From Scolanthus callimorphus (Eukaryota > Cnidaria > Anthozoa > Actiniaria > Edwardsiidae): DNA of 64,000 nucleotides. A program made the translations under genes and the position numbers. How positions within the stretch are numbered: the first letter of the stretch is position 1; each line of letters starts with the position of its first letter. Positions 1 to 8,699 of this stretch are shown in pieces. The stretch covers positions 25,637,951 to 25,701,950 of the forward strand of contig CM066917.1 of assembly GCA_033964015.1 (NCBI GenBank), read 5' to 3'. The notes beneath the pieces are model-generated. The model had not been told where the DNA came from. It saw only the letters and a program-made list of their open reading frames with translations, and did not search any database.

Positions 1-650
1 TCTTCCCGGTCAGAAAATTGGAAATCCCCGCATTGTGGAATGCAGCATTGTACGAAACGTCTGGTCATATAACTCTAGGGCACTAGTGTCGTAAATCCAT
101 CGGTGGGATATCTTCAAAGCGGTTTGACGATTGGCGGGGAGTTCACAATTATGCACCTGTCAATGTCACGTTATTCGTGTAAGACGGTAGCCTTAGCGTT
201 TGGGATTAACAAGAAACAATATTTTTGTTGGAAATTATTAAGCAAAGAAATAAGAAACGTCACATATTGATTGTTCTAGCTTTCGCGCTTTTGACCCTCA
301 AGATAATAATACCACCTTACTAAACAGTTGTTTTCGGTCTTTTACCAATGGGAAATGGGAAGTACCGAAACAATAACTAAACTACACAATCACAACTAAG
401 GCAACTATGAAAATATATTTAAACTTCAAAATTTTGACACTGGGCAAATGCGTCAGTCTGGTCCCCCAGGGTATGTTTTCAAAAGTTGTCATAGAAACTC
501 GGTTAAAATATTGCTCTCTCTTTTGCAATTTATATATATACATATTCCCGATGGTGATGGCTCTGAAGCTGATCACCTGGCCCCGAGACTGGACATACTG
601 AAGATGCCCAGTCTTGTTTTTCGTGAGTGCTGAATTTCTAAAGATTTTAG
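1..650. other. Gene-poor 5' edge of window
   Basis: No gene can be supported here. A plus-strand frame from about 87 to 182 is open and ends in TAA, but it is short and shows no domain. Open stretches between 540 and 630 have no convincing splice sites. The segment could be an intron of a gene entering from the left. Confidence 0.4.
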
Positions 651-822
651 CGTGCTTGAAACTGTCTTCAAGTCTTGTGGGAAAATGTTTCCCGTGGCAA
701 CACCATCAGGTACGAAGAACAGTTCGGTTTGCGGTTTTCGAATCAATATTGTAAATAAAATTATTGTTCTGTCATGTTTTGCAGAACTCCTAACCCTGGC
801 AGTGCTTATATCCTGTATTAAG
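651..822 (+). CDS. Candidate pair of small exons (651-709 and 785-822)
   Basis: Two short open segments are bounded by good splice signals. The first follows ATTTTAG and ends at CATCAG/GTACGA; the second follows a TTCTGTCATGTTTTGCAG tract and ends at TTAAG/GTATGG. The intervening 75 bases look like a short intron. The first segment ends in phase 1 and the second begins with the two bases that complete the codon, so they can be joined. The second reads LLTLAVLISCIK, hydrophobic like part of a membrane helix or signal. The phases would also allow joining to the candidate exon at 6065. No domain is recognisable and the evidence is only splice signals plus phase, so this is weak. Confidence 0.22.
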
Positions 823-885
823 GTATGGATATTCCAGATTACAAAATGCATTGAAGTAGAACGATAGTGAGGCAATGTCACACAG

Positions 886-1345
886 GTACTTATGAAAAGC
901 TGGCCTACCCTAGAGAATAGAAGGCGCCTTGTGCCTTTATTGTCTCCCGGTGCAATGGTCTGGCTCTCGGAGGCATATATACTGTCAAACAGTTTTCATG
1001 ATTGTAAGCTGCGCGGCAGCAATTTGCGCCATCTAATGCAGCCCGTTAAGTCCTCTAACCTCTCCTTGTCTAGTGGTCGTGTATTTCGACCGCTTGGAGT
1101 TCCCTCACGATGAGGAGAAGACCCTTCTTCTTCTTTTTTTTTTTTTTTTTCTTTCTTTCTTCTTTTTCCTTTCTTTCCTTTCTTTCTTTTTTTTTTCTTT
1201 CTTTCTTTTCCTGCAAGATTAACTTCACTAGCGGTGCACATACAGTTACTGGTCGAGACTGGAACTCTCTACCAGCACCTTGCATTGAATTAAAACCCAG
1301 CTATGCTGAACAAACCTGGCTATTTATTTATAACCTATAATTTGT
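886..1345 (+). mobile_element. Possible 3' remnant of a non-LTR retrotransposon
   Basis: The plus strand encodes a short segment reading GRVFRPLGVPS and, beyond a T/C-rich tract (about 1125-1212), a segment containing TVTGRDWNSLPAP before a stop. The WNSLP motif followed by a short tail resembles the extreme C-terminus of many LINE reverse-transcriptase ORFs. Nothing upstream preserves a polymerase core, so at most this is a dead fragment. Confidence 0.3.
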
Positions 1346-1795
1346 CATATTTACTTAAACTCGACTTTATGTCTACAGGGATTTTGCGAGTGAAAGGTTA
1401 TGATGAAGTAAAGTTGAAATCTGAAAATTTCTGAATTAATGCACCCTTTTTATGGATAAATTCTGTTTTGTTAACTATCCGTCAATACTTTGTTGTTGAC
1501 CGTCTCAGAGTCGTAATATGTTTATAGTATATTGTATGTATATCCATAAGGCGTATACTACATAAATAAAATATGTAAAATATACTTCACTTAACTTTCA
1601 CTAGATTCATTAAAAGTTATTCGCTAACAGCGCTGTGTACTAGAATTGTTTCTAAAAATATGAAGGCAAACGATTTCTTTAGATAATATTTATTTAGAGG
1701 TTAGTCTGAGGATACCTTGGGATTTTTTTTACTAAGATCATAGTTATTAAGTTAAGGGTATTCTGCAAAAAAACCAGTTTGTCTTACATGTTTTA

Positions 1796-2410
1796 AAGGG
1801 ATAGTGACATGGTTTTAAGGTTAATTTATGGTACCTTAAATGCATTTAAATTCACAAGAAATGAACAAAATAATCGTCGAGATTTGTTAAAAAGCCTTTC
1901 AACTGCCAAGCAAAACTTGGAGTATTTTAATTCGTATCCATCCAATGGATTGCAGAGCCTACTCTTGGACTTTATTTCGCCGCGAGTTTATGCGAGATAG
2001 GCAGATAAGGGGAAATGGTCCAATTGAAAGGCGAGATAACGCAAGATAACGCAAGATAACGCGAGATAAGGGGAGATAAGGCGAGATAAGGGGGGATGGT
2101 CTAATTGAAAGGCGAGATAAGGCTAGATAAGGGGAAAATGGTCCAATTGAAAGGCGAGATAAGGGGGGAATGGTCCAATTGAAAGGCGATATAAGGCGAG
2201 ATAAGGGGGAAATGGTCCAATTGAAAGGCGAGATAAGGCGAGATAAGGGGAAAAATTGTGCCAATTAGGAGCTGCGAGTTAAGGCGATATAGGGCGATTT
2301 CTGATTTCTTACCAGGCTGACAGTTTCGTTTTTCTTTCTAAGACTAAGATACTGAGTTGTTTGCTGTTTCATTTAATAATATTTTGTTGGGACAATCGTG
2401 ATAAAGCCCC
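1796..2410. mobile_element. MITE with AAAGGG...TGAC termini, satellite inside
   Basis: The left end (AAAGGGATAGTGACATGG) is imperfectly inverted at the right end (GATAAAGCCCCTTT). The internal stretch around 1850-1940 matches the interior of a second element at 24516-24958, including ACAAGAAATGAACAAAATAA and TTGGAGTATTT motifs. The GGCGAGATAA array at 1975-2275 sits inside this copy but is absent from the other copy, so the array arose or inserted within the element. Confidence 0.5.
1975..2275. repeat. GGCGAGATAAGG / ATGGTCCAATTGAAA satellite, array 1
   Basis: A compound tandem repeat alternates runs of GGCGAGATAAGG with a 15-base module ATGGTCCAATTGAAA. The unit lengths vary (10-base runs and composite units of about 35-45 bases). 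The same two modules form a longer array at 37285-37735. Minus-strand open frames here are artefacts of the repeat. Confidence 0.88.
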
Positions 2411-2479
2411 TTTAATCTATCTGAAATATGTTAAGAAAACTTTTAAGATATACAGAAAAACTTTTAGCAGATGTTATGA

Positions 2480-2610
2480 TTTGGTCAAAGCGATCATATA
2501 TTCTCGAGCATGGGCATATCATGATATGCGAAATTACAAACAAACGTCATATAATATTTTATGATTTTGGTGAAAGCGATCATATATTCTCGAGCATGGG
2601 CGTAGCATGA
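2480..2610 (+). repeat. Direct duplication of a ~30-base motif
   Basis: A motif containing AAAGCGATCATATATTCTCG followed by AGCATGGGC occurs at about 2487 and again at about 2571, each preceded by ATGATTTGGT-like sequence, with about 84 bases between starts. This looks like a local tandem duplication. Confidence 0.6.
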
Positions 2611-2619
2611 TCCAACCGT

Positions 2620-3527
2620 CTTTTAATTATTGATTGGCTCCACATATAATTGTTCTGTTTGAGAGCTGAACTTCATTATTAACCGGGAAAAACACGAAAT
2701 TTGAGCTACAAAGTTTCAGCCCAGAGCCGAGAGCTATGCTAGCCAGGATATCTCGGTTAATGTCTTGCATTATTATCTACAAATTCCGTAGATTTGATCC
2801 GTGATGGATACATTTTCACTCATATTTACCAGGGCTCGTTTCAGCTACCATTCATAAGTTCTCCGTGACAACAAGGCGTTAATAAACAGGAAAACATTCG
2901 GGCAAGCTGTCTCAGAAACAGTGTTTCGATACATAAATTTTAGGTGTAAATAATTAATAATCTCTAAAAATTGTAAATCATTGTCCCAAGATATATATAA
3001 GTTCTATAACTTGTATTATTATTCATTCAACATATTTTCCCGCTTCTGATTGGTTGAGCGACACCGGCGAGTTCTTGATGTTTTTGAAGGCGAGCGACGT
3101 ATCCCATCGATGACGTCAAAGATTGGATAAGTTGAAAAATTATTGCACGCGTGACGTCGCGCACTTGTAGGCAGGCTGGCATTCATTTTGAATGAATAAC
3201 AAGAAAACAGCCCGTCACTTCGTGACGCTAGAAGACCCAACCTAAGTTCCCCCTTCCATAAACTGCTAATTTACATTACTAATGACCTCCCTTTTTGTAT
3301 GTTTATTTTGCACTGGTCTCCCTGGTTTTGGTGGAGAGAATGACGCACGTGTGTGTGTCTTGGTGAGTCAGTCCGGGTCTCAAATCTGTCTAAGAACCCG
3401 CTAAAATTGAAAAACGCAGCCTATTACAGAAAAACATTTGACTTCGAAATTGTTTGTATAATGCTTATCAGTAAGGCACGAGAAGAACAGAAGTTAAACT
3501 GTTCTAAGAAATTTCTTAGTTTATCAT
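2620..3527. other. Spacer without a recognisable gene
   Basis: A+T-rich spacer. A CTGATTGGTTGAGCG motif (about 3046) resembles the CCAAT-box motif seen in many elements of this window. No splice-bounded open frame or domain is visible. Confidence 0.4.
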
Positions 3528-4330
3528 AGGAATATTTAGAGAATATCATTCATGACTTAGCGCGCGCTCTGTAGGCAGTGCCAGGTGTAAGTTTGTTCAA
3601 ACTTGAATGAAAGTTTTCTCAGCTCAAATCTTTCTCGAATTAGAATTATCCCTACACACAAATGTAAGTAATCTGTAATAGAACCATTTAAGTTTGTATG
3701 TCTATGGTGCTATCGGCTAAGGGAACTGTGTTCTTTTTTAGTTTTTGTGGGAGATTTCAACATGGCCGCGATGGCGGCTTTGTCCCTCGCTGAAAAAAAT
3801 CGCTTGAATTAGAACTTAGCCAAAGGTGAATCTTTTCCAACAAAAACACGCCCACTGGAGAGATTTTCCTCCTTCCCTTCTGGTTTGTATCCTTCGTTTT
3901 GTGATACAGCTTAAGGATATATACTTAGAGAATGTTATTCATGGCTTTGTGGCATTAGTCGCCTTAGCGTGCTTCCAGGAAAGCAAGGCAGTGTACGGTG
4001 TACGGCGGTGTACCTTTGTTCAAACTTGAATGAAAATTTTTCTCAGCTTAAAGCTTTCGAATAATAATTATCCCTGCACATTCCTGCAAGTAATCTGTGA
4101 CAGAACCATGTAGGTTTGGATGACTATGGTGATTTCGGCTGTGCGAACTGAGTTCTTTTTTAGTTTCTGTGGGAGATTTCAAAATGGCGGCGATGGCGGC
4201 TTTGTCCCTCGCTTAAGAAATCGCTTGAATTAGAACTTAGCCCAGGTGAATCTTTTCCAACCAAAACACGCCCACTGTCGAGATTTCCACTTTCTCTTCA
4301 GGTTTGTGAACCTCGTTTGGCGACACAGCT
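3528..4330 (+). repeat. Tandem duplication of a ~400-bp segment
   Basis: Two adjacent copies, about 3528-3912 and 3913-4330, share an ordered set of blocks: TTAGAGAAT, GTTTGTTCAAACTTGAATGA, AGTAATCTGT, GCGATGGCGGCTTTGTCCCT, GAATCTTTTCCAAC and AACACGCCCACTG. They differ by scattered substitutions and small indels. Each copy contains a short ATGGC-GCGATGGCGGC stretch but no sustained frame, so I treat it as a duplicated noncoding unit. Confidence 0.7.
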
Positions 4331-4409
4331 TCAGGGCCAAGCGGAGTGAGTGCGGACGATTTAGCCAATCAGAAACGTTTGCGCAGACAACCCGATTATA
4401 ATAGTATAG

Positions 4410-4500
4410 ATAAAACAATTAATGAATTCAGCTTTCGTATGATGTGTATGATACGTATGACATCATACTCTGGCGAGTCAGCGGAATTCATTAATTGCTA
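4410..4500. repeat. Small inverted repeat (TTAATGAATTC arms)
   Basis: AATTAATGAATTCAGC near 4417 is inverted as GCGGAATTCATTAATT near 4482, with a TATGA-rich core between. It is probably a small palindromic element. Confidence 0.45.
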
Positions 4501-4552
4501 AATATTTGAATATATGTTATGTAAACACATTGTAATTCACTTTCCTTTTTCA

Positions 4553-5396
4553 ATTCCATCTCCTCCTTCTCCTTTTCGTCCTCCTCCACCTCCTTCACCT
4601 CCTTCCCCTCCTTCCCCTCCTTCCCCTTCTTCCCCTCCTTCCCCTCCTCCGCCTCCTCCACCTCCTCCACCCCCTCCGCCTCCTCACCTCCTCCACCTCC
4701 ACCTCCTCCCCCCTCCACCTCCTCCACCTCCTCCCCCTCCTCCCTCCTCCACCTCCTCCCCCCTCCTCCACCTCCTCCACCTCCTCCACCCCTCCACCCC
4801 CTCCCCCCCTCCCCTCCTCCACCTCCGCCTCCTCCACCTCCTCCACCCCCTCCGCCTCCTCCACCTCCTCCACCTCCTCCACCTCCTCCACCCCCTCCAC
4901 CTCCTCCACCTCCTCCACCTCCTCCACCTCCTCCACCCCCTCCACCCCCTCCACCCCCTCCACCTCCTCCACCTCCTCCCCTCCTCCACCTCCTCCACCT
5001 CCTCCACCTCCTCCACCTCCTCCACCCCCTCCACCTCCTCCACCTCCTCCACCTCCTCCACCTCCTCCACCCCCTCCACCCCCTCCGCCTCCTCCACCTC
5101 CTCCACCTCCTCCACCTCCTCCACCTCCTCCACCTCCTCCACCCCCTCCACCTCCTCCACCTCCTCCACCTCCTCCACCTCCTCCACCCCCTCCACCCCC
5201 TCCACCCCCTCCGCCTCCTCCACCTCCTCCACCTCCTTCCCCTCCTCCACCTCCTCCACCTCCTCCACCTCCTCCACCCCCTCCACCCCCTCCACCCCCT
5301 CCGCCTCCTCCGCCTCCTCCACCTCCTCCGCCTCCTTCCCCTCCTCCACCTCCTTCCCCTCCTCCACCTCATCCAGCTCCTTTCCCTCCTCCACCT
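4553..5396. repeat. CCTCCACCT minisatellite, pure polypyrimidine tract
   Basis: About 840 bases consist of CTCCACCTC-like units with CCCCTC, CCGCCT and CTTCCC variants; the plus strand is almost wholly C/T with rare A or G. Period is 3 to 9, with longer higher-order repetition (for example CCACCCCCTCCACC blocks). Several long open frames exist on both strands (proline/serine-rich one way, arginine/tryptophan, glycine or glutamate/valine-rich the other), all explained by the repeat, so I call no gene. Confidence 0.95.
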
Positions 5397-5496
5397 TAAC
5401 ACCTTTCTCCTCCTCCTCCTCAGTCCACCTTCTTTTTCTCTTTGATTATATTTTATGTAATCTGTGATTCACTTTGTGCCATGATGTGAAATAATA

Positions 5497-5625
5497 TCTT
5501 CCTCTTCTTCTTCTTCTCCTCGCTCTTCTTCTTCTCTTCTTCCTCCTCCTCCTCTACCACCATCTCCTTTAACTCCTCCTCCTTCTCCTCCTCCACCACC
5601 ACCTTCGCCTCCTCCTTTTTTTCTT
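5497..5625. repeat. Second polypyrimidine (CTT/CTC) tract
   Basis: A shorter run of CTTCTT, CTCCTC and CCACCACC units, about 100 bases downstream of the larger CCTCCACCT array. It is probably a separate derivative of the same kind of expansion. Confidence 0.85.
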
Positions 5626-5789
5626 CTTACTCTGTTTGAATGAATTTTTGGTTGAAACAAAATTGCAACAACATTTGTTGATAAAAAGCGCCGTAAAAAT
5701 CAAGGTTCCTGTCGGGTAAAATGTTTCAAATTTATCTTTTAGCCATCGCTTTCAAACTGATTTGAATATAAATATATGACATATTATTT

Positions 5790-6020
5790 TCCGGCCGGGA
5801 GGTCGGTATAGGAAAAAACTGTGACCGAGGGCTGGAAAATGTTGACGGAGGTGGAGGTAAATAATTTATTTATTTTTTCCAACTCTAAATTTGATCTTTT
5901 CGATGAAAACAAGCACGTGCAAATGGCTACCGTGACCTAGGTCAGAGATAGGAAAATTTTGCACGCGCTCGCGCGCTCTAAGAACCAATCAGAATGCAGA
6001 ATTCGTTACCGTGCCCTCTA
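5790..6020. mobile_element. Palindromic element, GGTCGGTATAGG family, copy 1
   Basis: The segment from CCGGCCGGGAGGTCGG through GACCTAGGTCAGAGATAGG to ACCGTGCCCTCTAGG matches, in reverse orientation, the element at 61070-61370. Shared blocks include TGTGACCGAGG, GGAAAATGTTGACG and GAACCAATCAGAATGCAGAA. This copy lacks the second hairpin arm seen at 61309-61345. Confidence 0.65.
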
Positions 6021-6064
6021 GGAAAAAATATAGTCGCTTATCGATGATCCATTGGCTTTTTTAG

Positions 6065-6279
6065 GCCATTGATGCCAATAATCAAAGACATCAGAGTGGA
6101 AGAAGCGGCGAAGCTCATAGTCGAGCAGAACAGAGCAGAAGTCCTAGACATGGAGGTCACAGTCCGACAAGGAGTCTGCCCCCACGGAGTATGAGCAAAC
6201 ATTCTATGCCTAGACCAAGTAAGACCGCCATCTTAGCTACTGCGTCTGTCTACCGTCCTCCAATGAGAACACAAGAAAG
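6065..6279 (+). CDS. Candidate exon, polar Ser/Arg/His-rich segment
   Basis: A 215-base frame without a stop is bounded by a TTTTTTAG acceptor and a GAAAG/GTAAAC donor. It reads AIDANNQRHQSGRSGEAH and continues with many Ser, Arg, His and Pro residues, including SPTRSLPPRSMSKHSMPRP. It looks like a disordered linker or cytoplasmic tail. It begins in phase 0 and ends in phase 2, compatible with the candidate exon ending at 822 and with the first firm exon of the REJ-type gene at 8013. Whether it belongs to that gene or to one ending upstream is undecided; a chance open frame is possible. Confidence 0.32.
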
Positions 6280-6305
6280 GTAAACATTTTGTCATCTTTC
6301 CATCA

Positions 6306-6412
6306 CAGGGGCGTAGCCAGGACTCTACTAATGGGGTCGCCCACTCTGGTTGCCCCCGCCAGAGTTGGTTTTGTACCCTCCACCTCTCTGGCTACACCCT
6401 TGCATCACCTTA
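6306..6412. mobile_element. GGGGCGTAGCCAGG-type MITE, short copy
   Basis: CACAGGGGCGTAGCCAGGAC at the left is inverted as CTGGCTACACCCTTGC at the right, about 100 bases apart. Related copies with longer interiors occur at 14543-14700, 44719-44876 and 47646-47816. Confidence 0.6.
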
Positions 6413-6419
6413 AGAGAGA

Positions 6420-7250
6420 GATTTGGCTAAGAGTTCGAGCAATTTTCACAAAAGTGGCCAAACATCCAGGTACTCAAACGTGGCTTGATTTTGGATCGTT
6501 TTGGAAGAACTACATGTAAGCATTCACTTGAGTTCGTCCCGCCATGAAATACTCTTGGAAAGCGGAGAAATTAAATTTCAAGGTTCACTACGTGAAGTGC
6601 TTAAATACCATGTCCATTCGATAAAAAAACCTATATATTGCAGATTTTGAAAGACATTTTCCTAGGTTGCCATCAAGATTTCTTAACGGGACTAACTCGA
6701 ATTACTACTTGCATGTAAACCTTTCAAAAGATACTCATACTTTCTAAGTAACCGGAAGTTTGGCCACACGTTGCTCTAATCACTAAATGCTTAAAGGAAG
6801 GCTGTCATGATACGCGTATGCTCCAGGAGCGATCACTGGATTATCAGCAAAACTAATAAGACCATCCTATCAGATAACTTTTTAAGAAAATGTAAAGCTG
6901 ACAAACCTTGGTCTGATGGATTGAGAAGTAGCGAGATTATATACGATTTGTTTTCGAGCTGTTTAGCCTTCGCTGCCATCGTTATGTGAGAGATGCGCAG
7001 AACAGCTGCGCAGTTGCGCGACTGGCTTCCTTGACACCACTACTTCTCCCACCATTAAAATAATGGAATAAATCAATTACTGGAAATAGAGCGAATTTCA
7101 TATGACTGTAGTGAAACCAATCGCAAAGTGATTACACCCAGGGGACACCAACTGAATAAAACCTATACGAGTGTCAAAGGAGGTTTTTGACAATTAACAG
7201 ATAACAACCACAAACTCCAAGCACTGGTCAAATATGTTTGTTCCACTTGA
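6420..7250. other. Spacer without recognisable features
   Basis: No domain, splice-bounded frame or clear repeat is visible. An open frame at 6807-6989 shows no recognisable composition or partner and is not called. Confidence 0.4.
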
Positions 7251-7254
7251 TACG

Positions 7255-7620
7255 ACTCTTCACCTGTTAGCAGTTCTGAAGTAGATTCTCAAGCTCACTG
7301 CGAATTGCTCACGACGAGTCATCCGAAATCCACTATAATGACTTGCAACCTGCAAGTTCTATTCTAAAGTGGGCCAACTGCCCGATGATAAAAATACTCG
7401 GAAAAAATTGTGAGCTCCCAGATGGTCCCATTGTTTCTGAGGTTTTTGTCATGCTCACATCATTATCATAATAATCTAGTCAATCTGCGGCCAAAAAGGC
7501 GGAACTAGAACTCCAAGAGTAGCTGTTTCTACAGAAACCAAAACCCTTGAACCTTTTGGACCAACATGCTATCAGTTTTAAAGAAAGTACGATGTTGGGA
7601 CAGATTAAAAGGCTGTTAAT
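7255..7620 (+). pseudogene. Degenerate coding-like stretch, possibly retroelement gag remnant
   Basis: Coding-like peptides appear in successive frames: SSPVSSSEVDSQAHCELL, then ASSILKWANCPMIKILG and NCELPDGPIVSEVF, then SSQSAAKKAELELQE with an in-frame stop after it. The Ser-rich start followed by an Ala/Lys/Glu-rich helical segment resembles gag-like proteins of animal LTR retroelements, but I see no zinc knuckle, protease or polymerase. Frame changes and stops show it is not functional. Identification is tentative. Confidence 0.25.
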
Positions 7621-7629
7621 TTAAGCAGA

Positions 7630-8012
7630 GACATGAGTACGGTTTTCACAATAGGAAATTGGAATTTGGGAGGACTCCTACTGCAAATCAAAGCCAGCAT
7701 GATATTTTAAGAAACCATGACCCTTACAGTTATTTTCGGAATACTTTTCCGCGTCAGGTTGTGAAGTTGATTCCTGTGTTCCTAACTAGGTCCCCAAGTT
7801 GGCAACTAACTTCGTAATTTGGCGGCTCAGTTGGAAAATACTACGTTTATTTTCCGAATAATTCACTTGCAATTCCAAAAGAGCAGTGATGGATCTGTGC
7901 ACTGCACGCGCGCTACACGCTCCGCAGTCGGCTTCTACCTTGGCTTTTAACGAGAAATTGCGTATTTGATCAATATTTGTGTACATCATGGACACGCTTT
8001 GTTCTGTTGTAG
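7630..8012. other. Presumed intron or 5' flank of the REJ-type gene
   Basis: No feature beyond a polypyrimidine run ending in TGTTGTAG, which serves as the acceptor for the exon at 8013. The signal peptide and first exon of the gene were not found. Confidence 0.4.
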
Positions 8013-8699
8013 TGAAAAAAGTATGCTACGAGGCATCGAAATAGAGGAAGTCATACCGAAATCAGTCGCGAAGAACAAAGCAGAAACCTTTGTAATAATT
8101 GGCAAAAACTTTACTAACGTCTCTGATGGTGTTCGATGTGAGTTTATCCACAAAGCACTGTGCGCAGACCTGGAAGAGGTTCATTTGTCTTTGTAAGCGG
8201 CGAGAAAGTCAAGTGTGTTATAACCAACGAGACCCTCAGTATTCCTGGAAAGTACTGCATAACATTGATCTCTAAACAGATTAAGAAAGAATGTTCTAAA
8301 ATGGCAGAAATATCAGTCACCCTTAAAGCACCTAGACCAGAGAACTGCAGTTATATGGTAACAAAGAGGTATATTAGAGCTGATATCAAATTCGATAGAG
8401 CAGTGAAAGTTGAACAAGGCGGTAGATGTAATGGCATCCTTGATTATGAGAGCCTGCGAGAACTAAGCGCCAACGGGTCTGTACCGGTGACTTGCAACAA
8501 CCACGATGACTACCTAATAGTAAACGTTAAAGGTGGAACAATGGTCAACATTACAAAAATCAAAGTGAACATGACTAAAATTTTGGACGCCCGGTTCCGA
8601 CACACCGCCAACTACTTTGATGTTAACGGAATCGTAGAAGTTAGATGTTATCAGAAAAGAAAGTCATTACAGTGAAAATCGTTGGAGCTACCAAAGCTG
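8013..8699 (+). CDS. REJ-type gene exon: IPT-like plus REJ N-terminal region, two frame breaks
   Basis: The first part reads EVIPKSVAKNKAETFVIIGK followed by NFTNVSDGVRCEF, an IPT/TIG-like opening. The frame then shifts by one base between 8142 and 8194 and continues FVFVSGEKVKCVITNETL. The next stretch (PENCSYMVTKRYIRADIKFD, then CNGILDYESLREL and VPVTCNNHDDYLIVNVKGG) is typical of the ectodomain region that precedes REJ cores. Another single-base shift between 8645 and 8675 leads into LSEKKVITVKIVGATKA and the donor GCTG/GTGAG. Both shifts look like one missing base each. Several N-glycosylation sequons (NFT, NVS, NET, NGS, NIT, NMT) fit an extracellular location. Confidence 0.7.

Noticed and set aside
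4491..5467. Open frames of about 300 codons on both strands over 4491-5467
   Set aside because: They are translations of the CCTCCACCT array (Pro/Ser/Leu or Arg/Trp/Gly/Glu/Val repeats) with no non-repeat domain.
8142..8196. A tiny intron (GT at 8178 to AG at 8196) to explain the first frame change
   Set aside because: It would be about 19 bases, too short for splicing; a single missing base is simpler.
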